DNA of 64,000 nt from Maledivibacter sp. (GCA_025210375.1 JAOASB010000052.1:186001-250000); one strand, 5' to 3'. Counted from the first letter of the stretch, positions 52,990 to 61,037 are shown. The notes: a model not told the origin generated them from the sequence alone. Made by a program: numbers and translations.

Positions 52990-53100
52990 AAAAGGGGTCC
53001 GGACTTCCAACTAATTGATTAGATGTAAATTTTTTTTGGTATAAATATTATAAGTACTGAAATATATACATCTAATTGAAGTGTTTGGAGGTGGGATTAT

Positions 53101-53343
53101 ATGTCGAAGCTTGATAAAGAGATGAAGTTGGTAGAAAAGATTAATCTACTTAGAAGAAGGCTCGAAGAATATTTAAGCATGACCGATAAACCTACGGATA
53201 ACAAAGTCGTTAGAGTTAGTCAGGAACTAGATGAACTTCTAGTTGCATATTACAGACTTATGGAGGGAAAGTGCATGGGGACAGTACCTAAACACGCTAG
53301 AAAATTCAGTGTGTTTGGGGGCTGTCCCCATGTCACCTTTTAA
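53101..53343 (+). CDS. Spo0E-like sporulation regulatory phosphatase
   Basis: An 80-residue Spo0E-family aspartyl-phosphate phosphatase. The family core is residues ~8-58: VEKINLLRRRLEEYLSM, then VRVSQELDELLVAYYRLM, which has the S-Q-x-L-D motif that Spo0E proteins use to dephosphorylate Spo0A~P. The last ~22 residues (from CMGTVPKHARK on) lie in a hairpin repeat and are not part of the family. TGGAGGTGGGA precedes the ATG. Its presence suggests the organism can sporulate. An inverted repeat ATTAGATGTA/TACATCTAAT lies in its promoter region. Confidence 0.85.
   Translation: MSKLDKEMKLVEKINLLRRRLEEYLSMTDKPTDNKVVRVSQELDELLVAYYRLMEGKCMGTVPKHARKFSVFGGCPHVTF
53271..53335. repeat. Hairpin repeat forming the 3' end of the Spo0E-like gene
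   Basis: CATGGGGACAG (53274-53284) and CTGTCCCCATG (53322-53332) are perfect inverted repeats, extended by further pairing (AAACAC/GTGTTT) inside. GGGGACAG-type palindromes are common interspersed repeats in Firmicutes. The element is in frame with the gene and supplies its last ~22 codons and stop. Confidence 0.7.
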
Positions 53344-53429
53344 AAACCTCCTCTTGTCTACTTTTATAATCTATTGTATTATGGAGATAATATGTATTGA
53401 CACAGTACGGTTTGAATAGAGGTGAAAGC

Positions 53430-53888
53430 TTGAAAAAAATTATTTGTACAAAGGAAGATGAAACAAAGGAAATAGGATATAAATTAGGCAGGCTTCTTAA
53501 AAAAGGTGATGTAGTATGTCTTACCGGTGATTTAGGAGCAGGGAAAACTACCCTTACTAAATCCATGGCTAGAGGTTTAGAAGTAGAGGAAGATGTGACA
53601 AGTCCTACCTTTACAATAATAAACGAATACGATGGAAGGCTTCCAGTTTACCATTTTGATGTATATAGGATAATGGATATAGATGAGATGTATGATATAG
53701 GATATGAAGAGTATTTTTATGGCAATGGAGTTTGTATAGTGGAATGGGCATCTCAAATAAAAGAATTGATTCCAAAGGAGCATCTTTGGATGGAAATAAA
53801 GCTAGGTGAAGAAATAAATAGCAGAGAGTTTTATATCAAAGGGACATCAAAGCATTTTGAAAGTATAATTGAGGAGTTGATTTCATAA
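53430..53888 (+). CDS. tsaE: tRNA threonylcarbamoyladenosine biosynthesis ATPase TsaE
   Basis: A 152-residue P-loop ATPase: LTGDLGAGKTTLTKSMARGL is the Walker A block, then TSPTFTIINEY and VYHFDVYRI. TsaE works with TsaB and TsaD to make t6A37 in tRNAs that read ANN codons. The TTG at 53430 is chosen because GAGGTG lies five bases before it; an upstream TTG at 53397 has no ribosome site. It overlaps tsaB by one base. Confidence 0.94.
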   Translation: MKKIICTKEDETKEIGYKLGRLLKKGDVVCLTGDLGAGKTTLTKSMARGLEVEEDVTSPTFTIINEYDGRLPVYHFDVYRIMDIDEMYDIGYEEYFYGNGVCIVEWASQIKELIPKEHLWMEIKLGEEINSREFYIKGTSKHFESIIEELIS

Positions 53889-54616
53889 TGAAAATATTAG
53901 CAATAGATACTTCTTCCCTTGTAGCTAGTGTGGCTGTAATGAATGAAGAAAAATTATTCGGTGAATATACCATAAATAGTGGGCTGACCCATTCACAGAA
54001 GCTAATGCCTATTATAGACCAGCTATTATCGAGCCTTGAATTATCTATGAAGGATATAGAGCTTATAGCCGTATCAAGGGGGCCGGGGTCCTTTACAGGA
54101 GTGAGAATAGGGATTGCAACGGTGAAGGGGTTGGCACATGGCTGGAACATACCTGTGGTAGGAGTTTCAAGTCTAGAAGGGCTTGCATATAATATTAAAT
54201 ATGGTAATGACCTAATTTGTCCAATAATGGATGCCAGAAGGAATCAAGTCTATACAGGCGTCTATAAATGGGTGAACTATAATCTGATAGATATAGTTAA
54301 AGAGGCTCCATTAAGTATAGATGAGCTTATGGATAAGCTTAGGGAAAGAGAAGAAAAAGTTATTTTTCTTGGAGATGGATTAGGTAGATATAAAGAGGAC
54401 ATTATTACGGGGTTAGGGGAAAAGGCATTATTTGCACCTTCATATGTAAACATGCAGAAGTCCTCATCTATTGCCCAGCTTGCTTTTGATAAAATAAATA
54501 AGGGGGATTTAAAGCCCGAAAGTCACCTAAGTATTGTACCGGTTTATCTAAGAAAATCTGAAGCCGAAAGACAATATGAAGAAAAAATGAGAAAGTGTAG
54601 TGAAATCAATGAATAA
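53888..54616 (+). CDS. tsaB: tRNA threonylcarbamoyladenosine biosynthesis protein TsaB
   Basis: A 242-residue ASKHA-fold partner of TsaD. It has the N-terminal KILAIDTSSLVASVAVMNE phosphate-1-like segment, LTHSQKLMPIIDQLL and SRGPGSFTGVRIGIATVKGL, all typical. TsaB lacks catalytic metal ligands and supports the TsaD dimer. The start overlaps the tsaE stop (TAATG) and its 3' end overlaps the start of rimI, so the three are one operon. tsaD is about 5 kb downstream. Confidence 0.94.
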   Translation: MKILAIDTSSLVASVAVMNEEKLFGEYTINSGLTHSQKLMPIIDQLLSSLELSMKDIELIAVSRGPGSFTGVRIGIATVKGLAHGWNIPVVGVSSLEGLAYNIKYGNDLICPIMDARRNQVYTGVYKWVNYNLIDIVKEAPLSIDELMDKLREREEKVIFLGDGLGRYKEDIITGLGEKALFAPSYVNMQKSSSIAQLAFDKINKGDLKPESHLSIVPVYLRKSEAERQYEEKMRKCSEINE

Positions 54617-55052
54617 TATTAGTGTTAGGGAAATGACCTTAAATGATCTTGATTCGGTTCTAGATATTGAAAATATAAGTTTTACAACTCCTTGGACCCG
54701 AGAATCCTTTGAAAAGGAAATAAAAAATAATCAGCTTGCAAAATATCTTGTAATAGAGTATGATAATCGGATTATAGGCTATGGTGGAATGTGGTTTATA
54801 ATAGATGAAGCACATATCACAAATATAGCCATACAAAGGGAATTTAGAAATAAGAAATTAGGAAGCTTTTTAGTAAGAGCCATGATAGAATATGCCGAAG
54901 GGTTAGGAATCCATAGGATGACTTTGGAGGTTCGAGAAAGCAATATACCGGCTCGAAGGCTCTATGAAAAGCTTGGTTTCAGCCCCTGCGGCAAAAGACC
55001 TAAATACTATCAAGACAATAATGAGGATGCTATTATTATGTGGAGAGGCTAA
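54609..55052 (+). CDS. rimI: Ribosomal-protein-alanine N-acetyltransferase RimI
   Basis: A 147-residue GNAT acetyltransferase. It has VREMTLNDLDSVLDIE at the N-terminus, ITNIAIQREFRNKKLGSFLV (acetyl-CoA binding, R/Q-x-x-G/A-like loop), ALEVRES-like LEVRESNIPARRLYEKLGF and YYQDNNEDAIIMW. RimI acetylates the N-terminus of protein S18 in E. coli; Firmicutes keep it beside tsaB. ATG at 54609 is preferred to GTG at 54600. Both overlap the end of tsaB. It ends at the border of a repeat-rich insertion. Confidence 0.9.
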   Translation: MNNISVREMTLNDLDSVLDIENISFTTPWTRESFEKEIKNNQLAKYLVIEYDNRIIGYGGMWFIIDEAHITNIAIQREFRNKKLGSFLVRAMIEYAEGLGIHRMTLEVRESNIPARRLYEKLGFSPCGKRPKYYQDNNEDAIIMWRG

Positions 55053-55356
55053 AACCCTCTTTCAGGCTGTGACAAACGCCCAATTTCTGCGTTGCTGTTG
55101 AAATTTCCGGGACTCACTTGCGATCAAAGCAAGCTTCGTTCCTCAATTTCAACGCTCCTTGAACTTGAGCGTTTGTCACAGCCTGTCATCTTATTGACCT
55201 TGTCAACAAGATGGCAGGCTGTTGAGAAATTCGAAGTTCGAGGCGTGCTGAAACCGAGAGGCCGCAGCGTATATAGACATACGTAAGGGTTCTTGGTTGA
55301 AGCAACAACGAAGAAATTCGGGTTTGTCAACAGCCTGGGAGAGGCTAAAAGCCTCT
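55043..55356. repeat. Two inverted 123-bp palindromic elements (family 3) between 18-bp direct repeats
   Basis: Element 1 (55063-55185) has perfect 17-bp ends CAGGCTGTGACAAACGC and GCGTTTGTCACAGCCTG. Element 2 (55215-55337) has ends CAGGCTGTTGA and TCAACAGCCTG and is related to element 1 in inverted orientation. Both are exactly 123 bp and clearly richer in G+C than the surroundings. GAGAGGCTAAAACCCTCT (55043-55060) and GAGAGGCTAAAAGCCTCT (55339-55356) flank the pair with one difference. The second copy can fold as a hairpin (GAGAGGC/GCCTCTC) and is a possible rimI terminator. Open frames inside on both strands are not believed. No transposase is present. Confidence 0.75.
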
Positions 55357-55559
55357 CTATTTCTATGCCCTAAATGGGATTTTTAAGAATTTTTTAATAT
55401 TATTGCATATAAAATTGAGATATAATTGGGTGAAGGAAATGGGAAAAAAATTATAATTTGAACATAATTTGAAGGGATTTACAAATATTTATCGTCTATA
55501 ATATTTGGAGATATGTAGGTAAAAAATGGCAAGGGAGTCATAAAATTAGGAGGGAAAAT

Positions 55560-56828
55560 ATGGGTAAATTTAAAAAGAAGACAATATTTATTATTTTGGC
55601 CGTATTAGTAGTTGTAGCAGTTGTGTCCCTAGCTACTGTAAATGCAATGAAATCAAAACAACAAACAGGGGTAGATGTCAAAACCGTGGATATTATAAAG
55701 CAAGATATAATATCTAATATCTTTACCAGTGGGACGGTTATTTCAAAGGAGGAAAGGGAAATAACCTCGGATATATCCGGTAAAGTAAGGGAAATAGTTG
55801 TGGAAGAAGGAATGAGGGTAAAAAAAGGAGATATACTTGCTAGGCTTGATTCCGATGAGCTTCAATATGAACTGAAGCAAAGTGAAATAAAGCTAGAGGT
55901 AGCTAAGGATAAGCTTAATCAGCTCCGAAAAGAAGATAGGTCAAATTTGGAGACAAGTTATAAAAATACTAAAATTGAGTACAATGATGCAAAGAAAAAT
56001 TATGAAGATAAAAAATCCCTTTTCGATGCTGGAGTAGTAAGTAAAAAGGATTTAGATGAAGCAAAAAGTGCTATGCAGACAGCCTATAATGACTATGCTT
56101 TAGCAAAGAAAAAATATGATGATGCCGATAGCCTAGGAGAAATAAGAATACAGGAAAAAGAAGTAAGGGTTATGGAGCTTGATATAGATAAGAATAAATC
56201 AGACATAGAAAAAACTAATATAATCAGTCCTATAGATGGGACTGTAATAGAGGTCAATATTTCAGAACTAGCTGTTGTGGGGTCAAGCACATTAATGTTT
56301 AGAATTCAGGATACTGAAAATCTAGAGGTAGTAACTAATATAAGTGAATACGATATAGGAAGAATAAAAACAGGACAGTCAGTAAAGGTGACCTGCGATG
56401 GAGCCAAAAATAAGGAGTATAAGGGAACAGTAGCATACATATCTCCAAATGCAGTTATTGAGAAAAATGGACAGGGAAGTGAAACCGCTGTAAAGGTAAA
56501 AATAGATATTAATGATAAAAATACACAATTCAAGCCAAATTTTTCAGCAAATGTAGAAATAAATACGGCAAATACAAAGGATGCATTAGTTGTACCCTAT
56601 GAATCCATATACGAAGATAAGGATGGAACTAAGTGTATATATATTGTTAAGGATGACAAGGCTCAAAAATGTGTTGTTGAAACGGGAATAGAAGGCGATA
56701 TGTTAGTTGAGATAAAAGGTGACGGTTTCAAGGAAAAGGACTTAGTCATATCGGATCCTACAGAAAGAATCAAGGATGGTATAGAGGTTAAGGTCAATAA
56801 AGGAATAACGGGCAAGAAAGGAAATTAA
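55560..56828 (+). CDS. MacA-like periplasmic-adaptor (HlyD family) subunit
   Basis: A 422-residue membrane-fusion protein. It starts with one membrane anchor (IFIILAVLVVVAVVSLATV, residues ~9-27), then lipoyl-like halves (REIVVEEGMRVKKGDILARL), a coiled-coil hairpin (residues ~95-205, rich in Lys, Asp and Glu), and beta-barrel and membrane-proximal parts (TNIISPIDGTVIEVNISELA, VPYESIYED). With the ABC ATPase and permease just downstream it makes a MacAB-type exporter found in Gram-positives. Cargo is unknown, possibly a peptide or antibiotic. TTAGGAGG lies before the ATG. Confidence 0.88.
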   Translation: MGKFKKKTIFIILAVLVVVAVVSLATVNAMKSKQQTGVDVKTVDIIKQDIISNIFTSGTVISKEEREITSDISGKVREIVVEEGMRVKKGDILARLDSDELQYELKQSEIKLEVAKDKLNQLRKEDRSNLETSYKNTKIEYNDAKKNYEDKKSLFDAGVVSKKDLDEAKSAMQTAYNDYALAKKKYDDADSLGEIRIQEKEVRVMELDIDKNKSDIEKTNIISPIDGTVIEVNISELAVVGSSTLMFRIQDTENLEVVTNISEYDIGRIKTGQSVKVTCDGAKNKEYKGTVAYISPNAVIEKNGQGSETAVKVKIDINDKNTQFKPNFSANVEINTANTKDALVVPYESIYEDKDGTKCIYIVKDDKAQKCVVETGIEGDMLVEIKGDGFKEKDLVISDPTERIKDGIEVKVNKGITGKKGN

Positions 56829-56829
56829 A

Positions 56830-57522
56830 ATGATTAGTATACAAAACTTACGGAAGATCTATAGCAATGGTAGTATCAAAGTTGAAGCTCTCAAGGGGGT
56901 AAACCTTGAAATAGGTGAAGGAGAGTTTGTTTCTATAATGGGACCATCGGGATCGGGAAAATCCACAATGATGAATATACTAGGATGTCTTGACAAACCC
57001 ACCGATGGTAAATATGAGCTTGATAATGCTAAAATCGAAGAATTGAATGAACTAGAGTTAGCAAAAATTAGGAACATAAAGATAGGCTTTGTCTTCCAGT
57101 CATTTAATCTACTGTCAAGAACCTCCGCATATAAAAATGTAGAATTACCTATGCTTTATGCCAATGTCAATTCTAAGGAGAGACATGCTAAGGCGATAGA
57201 GGCTTTAAAGAAGGTAGGACTTGGAGATAGAATAGACCACAAGCCTAATGAGCTTTCTGGAGGTCAAAAACAAAGGGTTGCTATAGCCAGAGCCTTGGTT
57301 AACAATCCGGCCGTTATTCTGGCCGATGAGCCTACGGGAAACCTTGATTCTAAGTCTAGTGATGAGATCATGGATATATTTAAACAGCTCAATGAAGAAG
57401 GAGCCACCATTGTTATAGTAACCCATGAGCTTGATATAGCAGAAAAAACAAAAAGAATTATTGTTTTTAAAGATGGTGAAATAGTTGAAGATACAAAACA
57501 AGCTCCAAGTTCTAAATTCTAA
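56830..57522 (+). CDS. ABC transporter ATPase, MacB/LolD-type
   Basis: A 230-residue ATPase with Walker A GPSGSGKST (38-46), Q-loop FQSFNLLSR, signature LSGGQKQRVAIARAL, and Walker B ILADEPTGNLDSKSS. It begins one base after the adaptor gene's stop codon, so the two are co-translated. The LolD/MacB type energises exporters without moving substrate through the membrane by the usual route; it would pair with the permease at 57603. Confidence 0.94.
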   Translation: MISIQNLRKIYSNGSIKVEALKGVNLEIGEGEFVSIMGPSGSGKSTMMNILGCLDKPTDGKYELDNAKIEELNELELAKIRNIKIGFVFQSFNLLSRTSAYKNVELPMLYANVNSKERHAKAIEALKKVGLGDRIDHKPNELSGGQKQRVAIARALVNNPAVILADEPTGNLDSKSSDEIMDIFKQLNEEGATIVIVTHELDIAEKTKRIIVFKDGEIVEDTKQAPSSKF

Positions 57523-57602
57523 AGATACGGTCATGACTTATAAGAAGAATGAAAAGATAGAAAATAAAGTGTAAGGGTTCGGTTAACAAAGGAGTTGATG
57601 AG

Positions 57603-58817
57603 GTGAACTTTTTTGAGAGTATAAAAGTGGCACTCAATGCCATATGGGTAAATAAAATGAGGTCACTGCTCACAATGCTTGGAATAATCATAGGTATATC
57701 TTCAGTTATAGCTGTAGTTGCATTGGGACAAGGCAGTAACACTATGATGAATAAGGAGTTTGAAAGCTTTGGTGTCAACAGGGTCTATTTAACAACAAGT
57801 TGGAGGAAAAATCCCACATTACGAGATTATCTTAAACATGAAGATATGGATGCACTTAGAAGGACCTTTGATGATGAAATAGATGCTATGTCAAACGATT
57901 TTAATATAAGTGGAGAAGTATTATCGGGGAAGAAGAAAATAAATGTATATATAAATGGGGTAAACGATGAATATAATAAAATAGAAAAAAAGGAAATGAT
58001 AAAGGGTAGATTTATTATTAAAAGTGATACAAAGGCTAAGAGGAATGTAGTAGTTATAGATGAAAAAATGGCCTTGGATAACTTTGGAAGAACCGATGTT
58101 TTAGGTGAAAGAATTATAGTGAGTACTCGTTCTAGAAATATATCTTTGCTTATAGTTGGGGTTTACAGAGATAAAAAATCAGTGTTTGCAGGATTTGGTG
58201 GAGAACAGGTTCCAAATATTTATCTTCCTATTTCCACAGTTGAAAAAATGTTTGGATTAGGTAATAGAGTTCATGGAATAGACATGAATCTTAAACAGGG
58301 AGTCAAAATTCAAGAAACTCTGGATAAAATGATAAAGCTTTTAGAGAGACGTCATGGAAATATAGGGGAAGAAAAATATAGAGGCTATAGTGCAGAGAGT
58401 GAAATGGAAACAATAAATAAGATAACAGGTGCAATGACCATGGTGGTTGGAGCCATAGCGGCTATTTCATTATTGGTTGGTGGAATAGGTGTTATGAACA
58501 TCATGCTTGTATCGGTTACTGAAAGGACTAGAGAGATCGGGATCAGAAAGGCCATCGGGGCTAGGCATAGGGATATATTACTTCAATTTTTAGTTGAGGC
58601 CGTTATTATATCAGGTATTGGGGGCATATTAGGAACGGTTATAGGTGTGGGATTATCCTACCTAATATCAAGCTTTATAAAAATACCACCTACGGTATCG
58701 CCAGTGACAATCCTAGTGGCGTGGGTATTCTCAGCGGGAGTAGGTATTTTCTTTGGTATATACCCTGCAAATAAGGCTGCAAAGCTTGATCCCATTGAAG
58801 CCTTGAGATATGAATAG
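57603..58817 (+). CDS. ABC transporter permease, MacB/FtsX family
   Basis: A 404-residue permease with the MacB layout: one N-terminal membrane helix (LTMLGIIIGISSVIAVVALG, ~21-40), a large extracytoplasmic MacB_PCD domain (~45-270) and three C-terminal helices in the FtsX domain (MVVGAIAAISLLVGGIGVMN, then TRTREIGIRKAIGA-like cytoplasmic loop ERTREIGIRKAIGARHRD). The start is GTG at 57603 with AAGGAG about nine bases before it. It completes the three-gene exporter with the adaptor and ATPase upstream. Confidence 0.93.
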   Translation: MNFFESIKVALNAIWVNKMRSLLTMLGIIIGISSVIAVVALGQGSNTMMNKEFESFGVNRVYLTTSWRKNPTLRDYLKHEDMDALRRTFDDEIDAMSNDFNISGEVLSGKKKINVYINGVNDEYNKIEKKEMIKGRFIIKSDTKAKRNVVVIDEKMALDNFGRTDVLGERIIVSTRSRNISLLIVGVYRDKKSVFAGFGGEQVPNIYLPISTVEKMFGLGNRVHGIDMNLKQGVKIQETLDKMIKLLERRHGNIGEEKYRGYSAESEMETINKITGAMTMVVGAIAAISLLVGGIGVMNIMLVSVTERTREIGIRKAIGARHRDILLQFLVEAVIISGIGGILGTVIGVGLSYLISSFIKIPPTVSPVTILVAWVFSAGVGIFFGIYPANKAAKLDPIEALRYE

Positions 58818-59229
58818 TAGATGAAAAAGTTCTAAGTATTAAGTTCAAAGATTAGGGTTAAAGCCTTGGGGGAAATTTATGTGACTTATAGATTTGTTTG
58901 AATTCTAAAGTCTTGTCTTAATTTTAGTTGTATATCATACAGTTATGGCTTTAATTAAGGGTTAGAAAATATAATGTAGTAATAAAATATAAGGGCGGTG
59001 TATTAGAATTACTAACTTCATTGATTCTGAAACACCCAAGGGGCTGAACTCAAGACATTGTTTTTTGAGACAGCCCCTTTTTATTTCAAATTAACAATCC
59101 CAAGCCACAAAATCCTATAAATCTCTCCAAAATATAAAAAGTTTATTCATAGAATAAAATAATAATATTTTTATACAAACCATTATGCATATACATATAT
59201 TAAAACATTATTAATGGGGGGGGAGCAGA
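58818..59229. other. Spacer with one terminator after the exporter operon
   Basis: No gene was found in this 412-base gap. A hairpin with a T tract at 59038-59086 is listed separately. A further weak stem (GGTGT...ACACC, about 58997-59036) lies just before it. Just before the next gene there is a run of nine G residues (59217-59225). Confidence 0.5.
59038..59086 (+). terminator. Intrinsic terminator after the exporter operon
   Basis: AAGGGGCTG (59038-59046) pairs with CAGCCCCTT (59071-59079), with CTCAA/TTGAG pairing inside and a T-rich tail. Confidence 0.85.
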
Positions 59230-59592
59230 TTGGATAGTGGATCTCTTGGGCTTTTTAACATAGATTATTTATCCTCTGTAACGGCAATGGTCATGGCTGT
59301 TAACTTAATTACTCAGATAATAAAGGAAATATACTTATCTCAAAATGGAGATAAAAGGGTTCCAAGGCTTTTAAATCTACTGGTATCTTTCTTTGTGGTC
59401 TCATTACATCACATAAATGTGTATATAAATGATAGCCTAGTATTTCATAACAACTTGATAGAACTCACATTTTTGATAGTACTCAATACATTTCTGATAG
59501 CGGGTTTGTCAATGGGAAATTATAAGGTGTTGGGGCTAACTAAGGAAAGAAACCTTAGGGATAAGGAGAAAAGCAATAGATATGATTTATAG
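59230..59592 (+). CDS. Small membrane protein of unknown function
   Basis: A 120-residue protein with about three hydrophobic segments: YLSSVTAMVMAVNLITQII, LLNLLVSFFVVSLHHI and IELTFLIVLNTFLIAGLSM, and a charged C-terminal tail. Size and layout recall holin-like proteins, but no phage gene lies nearby and no motif was recognised. The start is TTG at 59230; a run of nine G residues followed by AG serves as the ribosome site and is prone to length change, though it lies outside the coding part. It stands alone between the exporter operon and tsaD. Confidence 0.6.
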   Translation: MDSGSLGLFNIDYLSSVTAMVMAVNLITQIIKEIYLSQNGDKRVPRLLNLLVSFFVVSLHHINVYINDSLVFHNNLIELTFLIVLNTFLIAGLSMGNYKVLGLTKERNLRDKEKSNRYDL

Positions 59593-59599
59593 ATAGAGC

Positions 59600-59677
59600 A
59601 AATTGCATAATTACCTTCTACAAAAACTATCTACCATATGTATTATGTAATTCTGCCAAGTAAGAGTTATGCAATTT
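59600..59677. repeat. MITE-like element, family 2, short inverted copy
   Basis: A 78-bp element with the same perfect 11-bp terminal inverted repeats as 49957-50067. Its reverse complement matches that copy (GAGGAAATTGCATAACTC, ACTTGGCAGAATT, GGTAGATAGTTTTTGTA-like) but lacks about 33 internal bases. Confidence 0.75.
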
Positions 59678-59780
59678 CCTCGATATATAATATAGAAAAT
59701 ATATGGTTATATAAAGATTAGTAGTATATAATATAAAAATAAAAGACAAAATTTGCACAGAACTAAAGGAGCAAGGGAAA

Positions 59781-60818
59781 ATGAAAAAAGAATTAATTAC
59801 TTTAGCATTAGAATCAAGCTGTGATGAAACATCAGTTGCTGTATTGAGAAATGGCAGAGAAGTACTTTCAAATATTGTTTCCTCTCAAATAGATTTACAT
59901 AAAAAATTTGGAGGAGTAGTACCGGAGGTTGCATCAAGAAAGCATGTTGAAAATATTAGCTATGTTGTTGATGAAGCCCTTGAGGAAGCTAATGTTACCT
60001 TTGAGGATATAGATATGATAGGTGTGACCTATGGGCCAGGACTTGTTGGAGCTTTACTTGTAGGGTTATCCACTGCCAAGGCTCTAGCATATTCATTAAA
60101 TAAGCCCCTTGTAGCAGTAAATCATATTGAGGGACATATTTATGCAAATTTTATACAGTACAAGGAATTAGAGCCTCCATTCATTTGTCTAGTAGTATCG
60201 GGAGGACATACTCATTTAGTGCATATGAAGGATTATGGAGTATATGAGGTGCTTGGAAAAACAAGGGATGATGCGGCTGGAGAAGCCTTTGACAAGGTTG
60301 CTAGATCAATTGGATTAGGATATCCTGGAGGACCCATAATTGATAAGCTTTCTAAGGAAGGCAATAATAAAGCCATTGATTTTCCTAGAACCTATTTGGA
60401 AAATGGTAGCTTAGATTTTAGCTTTAGTGGATTAAAATCTGCTGTTTTGAATTATTTAAACAATTCAAGGATGAAGGGAATAGAAATAGTCAAGGAAGAT
60501 GTAGCAGCCAGTTTTCAACAAGCGGTTATCGATGTTTTAGTTGATAAAACCGTATTGGCGGCAAAACAATGTGGAGTCGATACCATTGTTTTAGCAGGTG
60601 GAGTAGCTGCTAATAGTGGACTTAGGGCACTGCTTGGTGAAAGAGCGGAGCAAAATAATTTTAAGCTTAGGGTGCCTCCATTGTCCTTATGTACAGATAA
60701 TGCTGCTATGATTGGCTGTGCTGCATATTATGATTACATAAACGGTTACACAGCGGATATGTACCTAAATGCAATACCAAACTTAAAGTTGGGAGATAAG
60801 TATGGAGGGCTAAAGTAA
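59781..60818 (+). CDS. tsaD: tRNA threonylcarbamoyltransferase catalytic subunit TsaD
   Basis: A 345-residue Kae1/TsaD/Qri7 family protein. It has the N-terminal TLALESSCDETSVAVLRN, GLVGALLVGLSTAKALAYSL, the metal-binding NHIEGHIYANF (two histidines), VVSGGHTHL and VLAGGVAANSGLRALLGE. It transfers the threonylcarbamoyl group to A37 of tRNA. Partner genes tsaE and tsaB are at 53.4-54.6 kb; here the exporter and repeats separate them. AAAGGAGC lies before the ATG. A terminator follows. Confidence 0.96.
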   Translation: MKKELITLALESSCDETSVAVLRNGREVLSNIVSSQIDLHKKFGGVVPEVASRKHVENISYVVDEALEEANVTFEDIDMIGVTYGPGLVGALLVGLSTAKALAYSLNKPLVAVNHIEGHIYANFIQYKELEPPFICLVVSGGHTHLVHMKDYGVYEVLGKTRDDAAGEAFDKVARSIGLGYPGGPIIDKLSKEGNNKAIDFPRTYLENGSLDFSFSGLKSAVLNYLNNSRMKGIEIVKEDVAASFQQAVIDVLVDKTVLAAKQCGVDTIVLAGGVAANSGLRALLGERAEQNNFKLRVPPLSLCTDNAAMIGCAAYYDYINGYTADMYLNAIPNLKLGDKYGGLK

Positions 60819-60860
60819 AGTGATATTAATTAACAAAAAAATGGTGAACAATAATTGTTT

Positions 60861-60900
60861 AAAAACCTGCTTATGTAAACCTAAAGTAGGTTTTTCTTTT
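60861..60900 (+). terminator. Intrinsic terminator after tsaD
   Basis: AAAACCTGCTT (60862-60872) pairs with AAGTAGGTTTT (60884-60894, one G-U), with a T-rich tail. Confidence 0.8.
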
Positions 60901-61037
60901 TTATGCACAATTAACATAGGGTTTGTGGATAAAAATGTGGATAGTGTGGAAAAAAAATGAAAAATAGATATTTACTAAAAATATTGTGGATAGTTTTGTG
61001 AACAATGGGGAAAACTTGTGGATACCAATGTGTACAA
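60901..61037. promoter_or_regulatory. Cluster of DnaA boxes downstream of tsaD
   Basis: Within 137 bases: TTATGCACA (60901), TGTGGATAA (60924, perfect), TGTGGATAG (60936), TGTGGAAAA (60945), TGTGGATAG (60985), TGTGAACAA (60997), TGTGGATAC (61017) and TGTGTACAA (61029). All but the first are in the same orientation. The tsaD and acpP genes converge here, so it is not a promoter region. The remainder of the gap 61038-61200 holds no feature. Confidence 0.72.

Noticed and set aside
53397..53429. Extended TsaE start at TTG 53397
   Set aside because: The added residues are not TsaE-like and no ribosome site precedes that codon, whereas GAGGTG is well placed for TTG 53430.
55092..55330. Open frames on both strands within the GC-richer insertion
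   Set aside because: They fall inside palindromic repeats, have no ribosome site and no recognisable protein features.
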